Of a stretch of DNA of 63,817 nt, positions 54,577 through 63,751 are shown piece after piece; the stretch's first letter is position 1; each line of letters opens with the position of its first letter. The stretch comes from Microtetraspora sp. NBRC 13810 (GTDB lineage Bacteria; Actinomycetota; Actinomycetes; Streptosporangiales; Streptosporangiaceae). The DNA lies in assembly GCF_030268685.1 (NCBI RefSeq), contig NZ_BSRQ01000033.1:1-63817 (forward strand), given 5' to 3'. Both the position numbers and the translations under genes were made by a program. The notes beneath the pieces are model-generated. The model saw nothing but the letters and a program-made list of their open reading frames with translations, did not search any database and had not been told where the DNA came from.

Positions 54577-54792
54577 ATGGAGCGGGGGCGCGCGATGCGA
54601 GATCTGTCGACCGCGATCGACCACCTGGCCGCCGAAGATCCCTCCGAGATTCCCCGTGCCGAGCTGGCCGAGCAGTTGCTGGAGCTGCACTGGCAGATGG
54701 CCAGGCTGCAGGCCCAGATCGCCCGGCGGACGGGCGTGCGGCACCCCAGGCTGCCGCCGCTGGGTGAGGTGCGGAGGCCGCTGGACAACTGA
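54577..54792 (+). CDS. Small helical protein behind LexA-like box
   Basis: 71 residues: MERGRAMRDLSTAIDHLAAEDPSEIPRAELAEQLLELHWQMARLQAQIARRTGVRHPRL. Mostly amphipathic helix, no TM. The AELAEQLLELHWQMARLQAQ part resembles the first helix of DUF222/HNH (13E12-type) proteins, several of which are SOS-regulated in actinobacteria. It may be a truncated relative or an independent small protein. Start ATG is near the promoter; a second ATG lies 18 bases later. Confidence 0.6.
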   Translation: MERGRAMRDLSTAIDHLAAEDPSEIPRAELAEQLLELHWQMARLQAQIARRTGVRHPRLPPLGEVRRPLDN

Positions 54793-54887
54793 CCGCGCGT
54801 GGGCGCGGGGCCGGCGCACCGGGGGAAGCCCTCCGGCGCGCCGGTCCCGCGTTACCCTTCCGCCGGCCGCACCCGGCGGAAGTCCTC

Positions 54888-56210
54888 TCAGGCCGACAGC
54901 CGGGCCGTCGGCACCGCCGGCTCGAACGGGAACCGGTCGGCGAACGCGGGCCGCAGATCGGTCAGCCAGGTGGCCTTGGGGTCATACCTGGCGAAGAACG
55001 GCCGCCCCACCAGTGCGGGGTCACGCGCCTGGATGAGGTGCAGCACGAAGACCCGCTGTCCCGCGATCTCGGCCACCCCGTCGACGCAGACCTTGCCGGG
55101 AGTGGCCGACATGGAGGGCCCCCGGACCGTCCGGCACAGGCCGGACACCTGGGAGTACGCGTCCCTGAAGATCTCGTAGGCCCGGCCGAGCGGCACCGCG
55201 AAGTAGTCCTGCGGACCGGTGTCCCGTTCCACGAACATGTAGTAGGGCACCATGCCCAGGGCGAGCTGGCGCTTCCACATGCGCGCCCACGTGCCCGGGG
55301 CGTCGTTGATCGAGCGGATCAGCGGAGCCTGGGTGCGGATCACCGCTCCAGTGTCGAGGATCCGGCGCACGGCCGTCTCCACCACCGGCGCCTCCATCTC
55401 CTTCGGGTGGGAGAAGTGCGCCATGAAGGCGAGGTTCTTGCCCGCCCCCACCACCTGCTCGAACAACCGCAGGGTGTCGTCGGCGTCCGGGTCGGTGACG
55501 TACCGCTGCGGCCAGTAGCCCAGCGACTTGGTGCCGATCCGGATGGACTCCAGCTGCTCCAGCTCCAGCAGCGGTTCCACGTACCGGCGCAGCACCGGCT
55601 CACCCATGATCATGGGGTCGCCGCCGGTGAGCAGCACGCTGGTCACCTCGGGGTGTGCGCGCAGGTAGGAGACGAGCTGATCGACGTTGTCGGAGGCCAT
55701 CTTCAGATCGGGCTCGCCGACGAACTGCGCCCACCGGAAGCAGTAGGTGCAGTAGGCGTGACAGGTCTGCCCCTGCTTGGGGAAGAACAGCACGGTCTCC
55801 GGATACTTGTGCTGCATGCCGGGGACCGGCTCGTGACCGATGCGCGGCAGGTTGAGGCTCAGCTGGCCCGCGGGATGCGGGTTCAGCCGCATGCGGACGT
55901 CGTGCGCGACGGCGTTGATCTCGGAGTTGGCGGCTCCAAGGCGCAGCAGGTCGGCCAGCCGGTTGACGTCGTCGGCGGGCAGCATGTCGGCCTGCGGGAA
56001 CACCAGACGGAAGATCGGGTCGTCCGGTGCCGACGGCCAGTCGATGAGCTCGTCGACGACGTAGGCGTTCGTCCGGAAAGGCAGGACGGTGGCGACCGCG
56101 CGGATGCGCAACCGCTCCACGTCGTCGAGGTCGGCCCGCTTCAGCAGATCGTCCAGATGCTTGCTGGTGTAGGCCCGGAACCCGCGACTACCACTGTGTT
56201 TCAAGGTCAC
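54888..56210 (-). CDS. KamA-family radical SAM enzyme
   Basis: 440 residues. The iron-sulfur motif is QTCHAYCTYCFRW (C-x3-C-x2-C, about residues 148-155). LTGGDPMIM is the SAM-binding GGE-like block, and the LRRYVEPLLELEQLESIRIGTKSLGYWPQRY barrel strand is close to lysine 2,3-aminomutase. The PLP lysine segment of true aminomutases (PGGGGK) is replaced by SATPGKVCVDGV, so the substrate may differ. GTG at 56210 follows AGGAGGGG. It stands alone between the small SOS-box gene and the DUF1707 gene. Confidence 0.85.
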   Translation of the reverse strand: MTLKHSGSRGFRAYTSKHLDDLLKRADLDDVERLRIRAVATVLPFRTNAYVVDELIDWPSAPDDPIFRLVFPQADMLPADDVNRLADLLRLGAANSEINAVAHDVRMRLNPHPAGQLSLNLPRIGHEPVPGMQHKYPETVLFFPKQGQTCHAYCTYCFRWAQFVGEPDLKMASDNVDQLVSYLRAHPEVTSVLLTGGDPMIMGEPVLRRYVEPLLELEQLESIRIGTKSLGYWPQRYVTDPDADDTLRLFEQVVGAGKNLAFMAHFSHPKEMEAPVVETAVRRILDTGAVIRTQAPLIRSINDAPGTWARMWKRQLALGMVPYYMFVERDTGPQDYFAVPLGRAYEIFRDAYSQVSGLCRTVRGPSMSATPGKVCVDGVAEIAGQRVFVLHLIQARDPALVGRPFFARYDPKATWLTDLRPAFADRFPFEPAVPTARLSA

Positions 56211-56383
56211 TAGCTCTTTCCCCTCCTTTTGTCATCTGCCACGTAAACCTTCCGATCAGTTCGCGCGTCTATGCCGTCCATATACCCGGACGTTGTATCC
56301 CTGTGACTTGGTTCCAGTGAGGCGCAAGTTTCTTCTGATGATCACATCTCGCGACATATCGCGTCTCGGCGTAGAATCGCCCT

Positions 56384-56941
56384 ATGAGCCCTACTTTGCC
56401 GGAGAAAACGGTCCAACGGGCCTCCGACGCCGAGCGGGATCAGGTGGCGGCCGTTCTCGGCGAGGCACTCGCCACCGGCCGCCTCACCAGCGTGGAGCAC
56501 GCCGACCGGCTGGAGGCGGCCTACGCCGCCGTCACCCTCGGCGAACTGCTCCCCCTCACCTCCGACCTTCCCACGCTCACCGAGGCGACGGCACCCGGCG
56601 CCGAGCGGCAGGACGTCGCGGCGGTGTTCAGCAAGGTCATCCGCAGCGGCCGGTGGGTGGCCGGACGGCACACCCGGTTGCGCTCCACGTTCGGCGCGCT
56701 CATCGTCGATCTGTCCGACGCCGTGCTCCCCGGCCGCGAGGTCGTCCTGGAGCTCGACGCGCTCTTCGGCAAGCTGATCGTCCGAGTGCCGCGAGACGCC
56801 AGAGTGATCGACGAAGGCGAAGCGCTGTTCGCCAAACGGCAGGTCGCGGGCGGTGCCGACGGCGCCGGATCCGGCCCGCTCATCCGGGTCACCGGCAAGG
56901 CGCGCTTCGGCAAGGTGGTGGTCTGGCGCGCCGACGACTGA
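56384..56941 (+). CDS. DUF1707 protein with LiaF-like C-terminus
   Basis: 185 residues. RASDAERDQVAAVLGEALATGRLTSVEHADRLEAAYAAVTLGELLPLTSDLP is the DUF1707 (SHOCT-like) domain, and the C-terminal part (TRLRSTFGALIVDLSDAVLPGREVVLELDALFGKLIVRVP) is a beta-helix like that of LiaF. It may sense cell-envelope state or act with a stress system. No TM segment. ATG at 56384. Followed by plsX in the same direction. Confidence 0.85.
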   Translation: MSPTLPEKTVQRASDAERDQVAAVLGEALATGRLTSVEHADRLEAAYAAVTLGELLPLTSDLPTLTEATAPGAERQDVAAVFSKVIRSGRWVAGRHTRLRSTFGALIVDLSDAVLPGREVVLELDALFGKLIVRVPRDARVIDEGEALFAKRQVAGGADGAGSGPLIRVTGKARFGKVVVWRADD

Positions 56942-57021
56942 GTAAAGGGCCTACCCGCGAGTAAGTACCCGGCTGCATTCTGCCTACGATGCGGTGAGAC
57001 TGATTCCGCACGAGGTGACAC

Positions 57022-58056
57022 TTGCCAGACACCGACCGTTCCGGCGGTGCGCCGATCGCGCTGGACGCGATGGGCGGCGACCACGCGCCCCACGAGATCG
57101 TCGCAGGGGCCGTCGAGGCCGTCAGGGATCGCGGCCTGCGGATCGTCCTCGTCGGCGCGCCCCGCCCGCTCTACGAGGCGCTGGCCGCGCACGGCGCCAC
57201 CGGTGAGATCCCGATCGTGCGGGCCGAGGAGGCCCTCGCGATGGACGAGGGCGCCCTGGCCAGCCTGCGCCGCCCCCGTTCCAGCATCGCCGTCGCCTGC
57301 CACCTCGTACGGCGCGGCGACGCCTCGGCCGTCGTCTCCGCCGGCTCCACCGCCGGCATCGTGGCCACCGCCCGGCTCCGGCTGCGCGGCCAGCAGAACG
57401 TGCTGCGCCCCGCCATCGCCGTCGCCCTGCCCACCCTGCCGCACCCCACGCTGCTCCTGGACGCCGGGGCGAACGCCGAGACCAAGCCCGAGATGCTGCT
57501 CCAGTTCGGCCACCTGGGCGTCGCCTACGCCGAGACCGCTCTCGGCCTCGAACAGCCGACCGTCGGCCTGCTCACCATCGGCAGCGAACCGGAGAAGGGC
57601 AACAAGGTCGTCAAACGCGCCCACGAGCTGCTGCGCGCCGCTCCCGGCCTCGACTTCAAGGGCAACGTCGAAGGGCACGACCTGCTCGCCGGTGTGGTGG
57701 ACGTCGTCGTCACCGACGGCTTCACCGGCAACGTCGCGCTCAAGACGATGGAGGGCGCCGTCCGCTACGCCTTCGGCGAGCTGCGGTCGAGCATCGAGGC
57801 CGGCCGGCTGTCCCGCCTCGGCGCCCTGCTGCAACGGCAGAAGATGCGACGCCTCGCCCGGCGCCTCGACCCCGAGGCGTACGGCGGCGCCGTACTGCTC
57901 GGGCTCAACGGCACGGTGGTGATCGCGCACGGCGCCTCCAGGGCCAAGGGGGTCGCCGCGGCGTGCGCGCTCGCGGCGAGCGTCGCGGCGGGCTCGACCG
58001 TCGCCAGGATCGGCGAGCGCATCGCCAACTCCCACCGCCTGCACCGCCTGTGGTGA
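57022..58056 (+). CDS. plsX: Phosphate acyltransferase PlsX
   Basis: 344 residues. APIALDAMGGDHAPHEIVAGAVEA is the family N-terminus; STAGIVATARLRL, LLDAGANAETKPEMLLQFGHLGVAYAE, NVEGHDLLAGVVDVVVTDGFTGNVALKTMEG are diagnostic blocks. It makes acyl-phosphate from acyl-ACP for phospholipid synthesis. TTG at 57022 with GAGG upstream is the start. No fabD, fabH or rnc genes adjoin in this window. Confidence 0.92.
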   Translation: MPDTDRSGGAPIALDAMGGDHAPHEIVAGAVEAVRDRGLRIVLVGAPRPLYEALAAHGATGEIPIVRAEEALAMDEGALASLRRPRSSIAVACHLVRRGDASAVVSAGSTAGIVATARLRLRGQQNVLRPAIAVALPTLPHPTLLLDAGANAETKPEMLLQFGHLGVAYAETALGLEQPTVGLLTIGSEPEKGNKVVKRAHELLRAAPGLDFKGNVEGHDLLAGVVDVVVTDGFTGNVALKTMEGAVRYAFGELRSSIEAGRLSRLGALLQRQKMRRLARRLDPEAYGGAVLLGLNGTVVIAHGASRAKGVAAACALAASVAAGSTVARIGERIANSHRLHRLW

Positions 58057-58141
58057 ACACCCGCCGCCCCTGTGCCGGATGTCCCCCGGCGTGGGCGGTA
58101 ATTGTCCGATCCGGGGTCTGCTCAGCCGATACCCTGGGGGC

Positions 58142-59869
58142 ATGACCGACCCGCAGTTCGTCCTCACCGAACGCGTCCAGCGTGCGCTGGCCGCCGCGTT
58201 CGGTCCGGACTTCGCCGACGCAGACCCGCTGATCCGGCCCTCCCAGTTCGCCGACTTCCAGGCGAACGTGGCGCTGAGCCTGGCCAAGCGACTGCGACGC
58301 CAGCCGCGGGAGGTCGCCCAGGCCATCGCCGAGGAGCTCAAGGACTTTCCCGGCACCATCGAGATCAGCGGGCCCGGCTTCCTCAACATCACCTTGAGCG
58401 ACGCGTGGATCACCGAGCAGGCCGCGCAGATCCTGGCCGATCCGCGGGCCGGCGTCGGCGTGAGCACTCCCCCGCAGACCGTCGTCATCGACTACTCCGC
58501 GCCCAACGCGGCCAAGGAGATGCACGTCGGCCACCTGCGCACCACGATCGTGGGCGACTCGCTGGTCCGGGTCATGGAGCACCTCGGCAACCGGGTGATC
58601 AGGCAGAACCACCTGGGCGACTGGGGCACGCCGTTCGGCATGCTCATCGAGCACCTGCTCGACATCGGCGAGGCGGCCGCGGTGGCCCAGCTCGAAGCGG
58701 GCGACGGCACCGGGTTCTACCAGGCCGCGCGGTCGAAGTTCGACGCGGACGACGACTTCAAGCAGCGGGCCAGGGAGCGGGTGACCACGCTCCAGTCCGG
58801 CGACCCGGAGACCCTGCGGCTCTGGCACGTCTTCATGGACGCGACCGTCCGCTACTTCAACAAGGTCTACACGATGCTCGGCGTCACGCTCACCGACGAC
58901 GACATCGCCGGCGAGAGCATGTACAACGCGATGCTCGCCAAGACCTGCGACGACCTGGAGTCCGCCGGGGTGGCGGTGCTGAGCGAGGGCGCGCTGTGCG
59001 TCTTCCCGCCCGGCTTCACCGGCAGCGACGACCGCCCCCTCCCGCTGATCATCCGCAAGTCCGACGGCGGGTACGGCTACGCCACCACCGACCTGGCCGC
59101 GATCCGGTACCGGGTGCACGACCTCAAGGCCGACCGCATCCTCTACGTCGTGGGCAACGACCAGGCGCTGCACTTCCAGATGGTGTACGCGGCGGCGCGG
59201 CAGGCCGGCTGGCTGCCGGACACGGTCTCGGCCGAGCACATCCAGATCGGCATGATGCTCGGGCCCGACGGCCGCCGTTTCAAGACCCGGTCCGGCACGT
59301 CGGTCAAGCTGGTGGACCTGCTGACCGAGGCGGTCGACCGGGCGGGTGCCGCCATCGCCGAGCGCGACTACGACGGGGCGACCCGGTCGCAGATCGCCCA
59401 GGCGGTCGGCATGGGCGCGGTGAAGTACGCCGACCTGTCGGTCAGCCACGACAGCGAGTACATCTTCGACTTCGACCGGATGCTCGGCTTCACCGGCAAC
59501 ACCGGCCCGTACATGCAGTATGCGACGGCCCGGATCCGGTCCATCTTCCGGAACGCCGGGATCGACGCCACCGCCGCGACCGGCCCCATCCTGCTCGGCG
59601 AGCCGGCCGAGCGGGCCCTCGCGCTGCAACTGCTCGACTTCGGCACCCTGGTCGAGCGCGTCGCCGAATCGGCCGAGCCGCACCGGCTGTGCGCCTACCT
59701 CTTCGAGACCGCCAGCACGTTCACCGGCTTCTACGAGAACTGCCCGGTGCTCAAGGCGGGCGTTCCCGACGACGTCCGCGCCTCCCGGCTGGCGCTGTGC
59801 GCGCTCACCCTGCGCGTCCTGGAAACGGGCCTGTCCCTGCTCGGCGTCCCGGTCCCCGACCGGATGTGA
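58142..59869 (+). CDS. argS: Arginyl-tRNA synthetase
   Basis: 575 residues, class I. NAAKEMHVGHLRTTIVGDSLVRV carries the HIGH signature as HVGH (about residue 130). NHLGDWGTPFGMLIEHLL, GYGYATTDLAAIRYRV and GPDGRRFKTRSGTSVKLVDLL (KMSK region) are conserved. The C-terminal anticodon-binding domain is TLVERVAESAEPHRLCAYLFETASTFTGFYENCPVL. ATG 58142 is preferred to an upstream start. Confidence 0.95.
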   Translation: MTDPQFVLTERVQRALAAAFGPDFADADPLIRPSQFADFQANVALSLAKRLRRQPREVAQAIAEELKDFPGTIEISGPGFLNITLSDAWITEQAAQILADPRAGVGVSTPPQTVVIDYSAPNAAKEMHVGHLRTTIVGDSLVRVMEHLGNRVIRQNHLGDWGTPFGMLIEHLLDIGEAAAVAQLEAGDGTGFYQAARSKFDADDDFKQRARERVTTLQSGDPETLRLWHVFMDATVRYFNKVYTMLGVTLTDDDIAGESMYNAMLAKTCDDLESAGVAVLSEGALCVFPPGFTGSDDRPLPLIIRKSDGGYGYATTDLAAIRYRVHDLKADRILYVVGNDQALHFQMVYAAARQAGWLPDTVSAEHIQIGMMLGPDGRRFKTRSGTSVKLVDLLTEAVDRAGAAIAERDYDGATRSQIAQAVGMGAVKYADLSVSHDSEYIFDFDRMLGFTGNTGPYMQYATARIRSIFRNAGIDATAATGPILLGEPAERALALQLLDFGTLVERVAESAEPHRLCAYLFETASTFTGFYENCPVLKAGVPDDVRASRLALCALTLRVLETGLSLLGVPVPDRM

Positions 59870-59924
59870 CGGCCGAGCGGGTTCTGCCACATGACCACAT
59901 GTCAGCTCATCGCACACGGCCACC

Positions 59925-59953
59925 GGCCGGATCCCGGTCCTCGGGATCCGGCC
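59925..59953 (+). terminator. Hairpin after argS
   Basis: GGCCGGATCCC (59925-59935) and GGGATCCGGCC (59943-59953), perfect 11 pairs, 7-base loop, about 55 bases after the stop codon. No T-run. It lies in the 280-base gap before the next gene, which otherwise shows only a possible leader. Confidence 0.65.
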
Positions 59954-60149
59954 TGGTCACCGGGGCGAGCCCGGCCGCAATTGGGGTCAAGCTCGCTCAC
60001 TCCCGGAAGGCCCGGTTCTGGGCGCGCCTCCGTGGACCTGGATCGACCTCGGGCTAGGCTTTGCGCGGTCATTGGATTGTCCGGCATGAGACATCGGCTG
60101 GAGTCGCCCATGTCCGGACGCTCCTAACGTCTTCGGGGAGTTCTCCGTC

Positions 60150-61508
60150 TTGAGCATGGATCTGACCGCGGGCCCCGGCGCCGCCACGGAGCTGCACCGC
60201 AGCGCGGAAGCGCTCCTTGCCCATATCGCCGGGGGCGGCGTCGCCCCCACCGCCCCGATGGAGTTCAACGACATCGAGGGCTACTGGCTGCCGCCCGCGC
60301 TGGAGGCGCTCGTCGCGCTCATGGCGGGCGAGGACGCGCTCGGGGCGCTGGCCAAGGCGGCGCAGCGCGACGAGCAGCGCACCGCCCTGTTCCTGTGCCT
60401 GTCCCTCGCGGTGGCCGGGCAGGGCGACCGCATCCACGCGTCGTGGCTGGGCACCGCCTTCGGCGAGCTGTCCGCCGACCGCCCGGTGGGCCACGGCCAG
60501 CGCGCGCTGTGGCTGGCCGCGGCCCGCGGCGCGTACGGCCCGGCCGGCAAGATCTTCGTGCTGCGCAAGCTGGACGCGGTCGCCGTACCCGCGGACACCG
60601 ACATCGACCGCTGGCTCGGCTCCCTCGTGCCCGGCGAGCCCGCCGTCGTCGTGCCCCGCTCACTCGTCGACTTCCCCGAGTTGGCCGAGATCCCCGAACT
60701 CGCCAGGCCCGCCCAGGCCGCGGCCCGGCTGGCCCGCCTGCGCAAGCGCTGCGAGGAGATCACCTCCTCCCGCCGCCCCGACGCGAGCACCTCGCCGCCG
60801 CTGCGCAACGGCGACCGCCGCCCGGTCAGCGCCTGGTCGCAGGACGAGCCGCTCGCCGTCCTGCGCACCCTGATCGGCGCGACCCGCGACGACGGCCCGA
60901 TGGGCTCCCTCACCGGCTACCTCCTGGAAGACCTCAGCCCCGGCGCCGATCCGGACCTCGCCGCGTCCGCCCTGCACGTCGTCGCGCCCATCGTGCGCAC
61001 GGTGGCCGAGGAACTGTGCGAGGCGACCCACCTCGACCCGCCGGCGACGGTGACGGTGCCGATCCTCGGCCACCCCATCGCCCTGCACCCCGAAGGCCCC
61101 GACGCCGAGTCCCTCGCCGCCGCCGAACGCCAGATCACCTCGGACGGCGTCCCCCGCCGCCCCGGCCCCTGGCGCGCCTACGCCGCCTTCGCCACCGCCG
61201 CGGCCGGCCTCGCCGGCGTCATCACCGCCGCCGTCCTCGGCGCGCCCCTCGTCGCCGTCGTTCTCCTCGCGGTCGCGACGGCGGGCCTCACCGGCCTCGG
61301 CGGCTTCTGGCTGTGGCGCCGCCGCATCCAGGAGCAGGCCGACGCCGAGTTCGTCTCCTCGCAGGTCAGCGTGCTGCGCGAGATGGCGGAGGGCGCGGTC
61401 TGGGCCCTCCACGAGTACACCCGCGAAGCCCAGGAACGCTCTAAGCAGGCCGCCGAAGACCTCTCCGACCTCACCCGCCTGATCCGCCGCGGCCCCCGCG
61501 CCGCCTAA
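60150..61508 (+). CDS. Hypothetical membrane protein
   Basis: 452 residues. Large N-terminal soluble region (residues 1-340), rich in Ala, with no known motif. Then two TM helices (YAAFATAAAGLAGVITAAVLGAPLVAVVLLAVATAGLTGLGGFWLW) and a cytoplasmic, charged C-terminal helix (EMAEGAVWALHEYTREAQERSKQAAEDLSDLTRLIRRG). TTG at 60150 (GGGGAG upstream) or ATG at 60156 start it. I do not recognise a family. Confidence 0.7.
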   Translation: MSMDLTAGPGAATELHRSAEALLAHIAGGGVAPTAPMEFNDIEGYWLPPALEALVALMAGEDALGALAKAAQRDEQRTALFLCLSLAVAGQGDRIHASWLGTAFGELSADRPVGHGQRALWLAAARGAYGPAGKIFVLRKLDAVAVPADTDIDRWLGSLVPGEPAVVVPRSLVDFPELAEIPELARPAQAAARLARLRKRCEEITSSRRPDASTSPPLRNGDRRPVSAWSQDEPLAVLRTLIGATRDDGPMGSLTGYLLEDLSPGADPDLAASALHVVAPIVRTVAEELCEATHLDPPATVTVPILGHPIALHPEGPDAESLAAAERQITSDGVPRRPGPWRAYAAFATAAAGLAGVITAAVLGAPLVAVVLLAVATAGLTGLGGFWLWRRRIQEQADAEFVSSQVSVLREMAEGAVWALHEYTREAQERSKQAAEDLSDLTRLIRRGPRAA

Positions 61509-62223
61509 CCCACCCGCCCGACCACCACCCCGGCGCCACCTGACCCTCCCGGCTGTCATCAGCTCCGGCCCCCCGTCCCCCACCATCTCCGGGCTTCGGG
61601 CTCCAGGCCCGACTCGGGCGACCGGTGCCGGTTGAGGGGCGGCTCACCTCTGTTGACGGCCTGGGGGTGCGTGGTGCGGCGGCGATGCCTGTCTTCTCTG
61701 GCACGTTGCGGCGGCCGGGCTCCATGATGAAGCCGCCGCCTACCGGCCTGGACGCGAGTCGCTCATCGGCCGGAAACTGTGGTGCTGACGCTCATCGGCC
61801 AGGGAACTGTTCAACCCGGCGATCGCCGAGCACCCTCATCCCCACAGGACACCGCGACGTCATTCCCACGGGACATGTCGCACAACTGTCGGTGCCTCAA
61901 GGAATTCGACAAACGGTGGCGGTGCCCAGGTGATGATCGGACGCCGGCGACCCCGCCGCGGCCCCCGCGGCCGGCGGCGCCCAAAGGCCCGCCGTATCGG
62001 CCTGTCCGAGGCTTGCTATATCGACCAACCTGCGAAAACTGCCGCATCAACCCACTTGCGAAACCCGCTGCACCGGCCCACCTCTGGGACCGGCCGGATC
62101 CGAACTGCCGAGCGCACCTGACGCCCGAAGCAGCGCACCGCCCCCCGCGGCAACCACGGGTCATCCCGGGTTGCCGCCTCCGTTGTAACGGTCCATAATC
62201 GGCGCCGCCCAACGGGCACCGGC
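61509..62223. other. Intergenic, no gene seen
   Basis: About 715 bases between the membrane protein gene and sepF. It holds a direct repeat CGCTCATCGGCC (61760-61771 and 61789-61800), and a diverged pair around ACCTGCGAAAACTGC and ACTTGCGAAACCCGC near 62030 and 62055. ORFs here have abnormal composition and are taken as non-coding. Confidence 0.6.
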
Positions 62224-62607
62224 TCAGGCGGTGGAGACCTCGACGTCGATGGGCGCCAGCAGGAACACCTTGTCCGCGATGCGCTCGATACGCCCCTCGC
62301 AGCCATAAGCGAGACCGGCCGCGAAGTCCACCATCCGGGTGGCCTCAGCCGTGGGCATGCCCGTCACATCCATGATGACCGTCTGCCCCTCCCGGAAGTG
62401 CTTCCCGATCATCGGCGCGTCGTTGTACTTCCGCGGCTGCACCATCACGATGCGCGCAGGCTCTTCGGCCGCATGCCACCTGCGGGCGGCCCGCTCGGAT
62501 GCCGGCATCCACTCCTCGTCCTCGACGCCCTCGTAGTCGTAGGTCTCGTCATACTGATCGATTCCGCCCAGGCCAAGGTAGCTTGCCACCTTGCGCACTG
62601 CCCCCAT
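62224..62607 (-). CDS. sepF: Short SepF-type cell-division protein
   Basis: 127 residues. The N-terminal MGAVRKVASYLGLGGIDQYDETYDYEGVEDEEW is the membrane-binding helix with acidic linker, and RIVMVQPRKYNDAPMIGKHFREGQTVIMDVTGMPTAEATRMVDFAAGLAYGCEGRIERIADKVFLLAPIDVEVS is the SepF dimer domain. Main actinobacterial SepF proteins are longer (about 200 residues), so this is a short paralogue; the main sepF lies elsewhere near ftsZ. It tethers FtsZ to the membrane by family. Confidence 0.85.
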   Translation of the reverse strand: MGAVRKVASYLGLGGIDQYDETYDYEGVEDEEWMPASERAARRWHAAEEPARIVMVQPRKYNDAPMIGKHFREGQTVIMDVTGMPTAEATRMVDFAAGLAYGCEGRIERIADKVFLLAPIDVEVSTA

Positions 62608-63703
62608 CGGCTTGTCCTCTCCTCAGGAACTCACCGCAGTCGGCGCGTCCCGACACAATGGACGGTAACCGACGATTTGGTGCTCGCCTCGCGACACGCC
62701 CAACACTCTTTCCATTTTTGTACGGCCAACACCTCGCTCACGACTGGTTATCCACCGTGCCCATGGAGTCGATCGGCCACCCCATCGATGCCCTGGCCAA
62801 GCGTCCTGGCCCAGCGTAGCCGTCTTACCCTCACCCCCGCCGACCACCCGCCGACAACTCTCAAACACACCCAGTAACCTTTCCAAGCCCCCAACCCCTC
62901 CCCCGGACAACCGCCGACCTCCACCGCCGAGAGAGTCACCACGGCGGAGAGCGAGGAAGGAAATTCGCCGGCCACCCGGAAGAAGGAGCGACAGAGAAGA
63001 AGGTGGGGTGACGAGGAGAGGAGAGAGAAGAGGATGAGAGAAGACAGGCGTACAGAACGCCGCCGAACGGCCATTGCCGGTCGGTCGTTACCCCCCACCA
63101 GTACCAACTCGCCATACCTCGCCCCTACTCGCCCCCTACGCCTCACCATCCCGCCCCCTACCCCCCAGCCCGTCACACTCCAGCTACCTACACACCACCA
63201 CCGCCGGCCTCTACCGCCGGCCCGCCACCGCAAACGCCGCCCTGAGAACGCAAGCTGCCCTGCGCACACACTCCACCGTGAACACGCCCCCTACTTCACC
63301 CTTCACCGGCGAGCTGCTCCTCACCGTGAAGCCCCACTCCAAATCCCGGTCGCCACCCTCAACACCCCAACCAAGCCACCCCAACCAACCCGCTCGCTCA
63401 TCTCCCATAGGAGCCCACCCCTCCCATAGGGCCACACCTCAAAGCCACACCCCGGGGCCACCCCAAAAGCCACCCCCGGGCCACACCCCTCACCACAGAG
63501 AAACCACACCGAAACAGACTGCTGAACACAGCCCCCGAACGCAGCCCCTAAACGCAGAAAAGGGCCACCCCCCACGGATGACCCCACACCACCAACCCAC
63601 CACCGGCCACCCACCACCGACCGGCTCCTTATCCCAGACGCGTGAACCACCCCCACACGGAAACACACCCCCACACGCGGAGGAAAACATCCCCCCAGAA
63701 CGC
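62608..63703. other. Long A/C-rich non-coding stretch before rRNA operon end
   Basis: About 1.1 kb with no convincing gene. From about 62830 the plus strand is strongly enriched in C and A (many CCCCACC, AACCACACC words), so the minus strand is G/T-rich. A half copy of the rrn terminator sequence (AACGCAGAAAAGGGCC) lies near 63549-63564. A single DnaA-box-like TTATCCAC occurs at 62748-62755. Confidence 0.65.
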
Positions 63704-63706
63704 AGA

Positions 63707-63734
63707 AAAGGGCCGCCCCAAAGGGCGACCCTTT
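63707..63734 (-). terminator. rRNA operon terminator
   Basis: On the minus strand AAAGGGTCGCCC pairs with GGGCGGCCCTTT over 12 positions with one G-U, 4-base loop, followed by TCTGCG after a T-run (CCCTTTTC). It lies 17 bases past the 3' end of the 5S gene. Confidence 0.85.
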
Positions 63735-63751
63735 CCCACAGACAAAAATTG

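Noticed and set aside
62748..62755. DnaA box TTATCCAC
   Set aside because: A single copy; no cluster, no dnaA or dnaN nearby, so not an origin.
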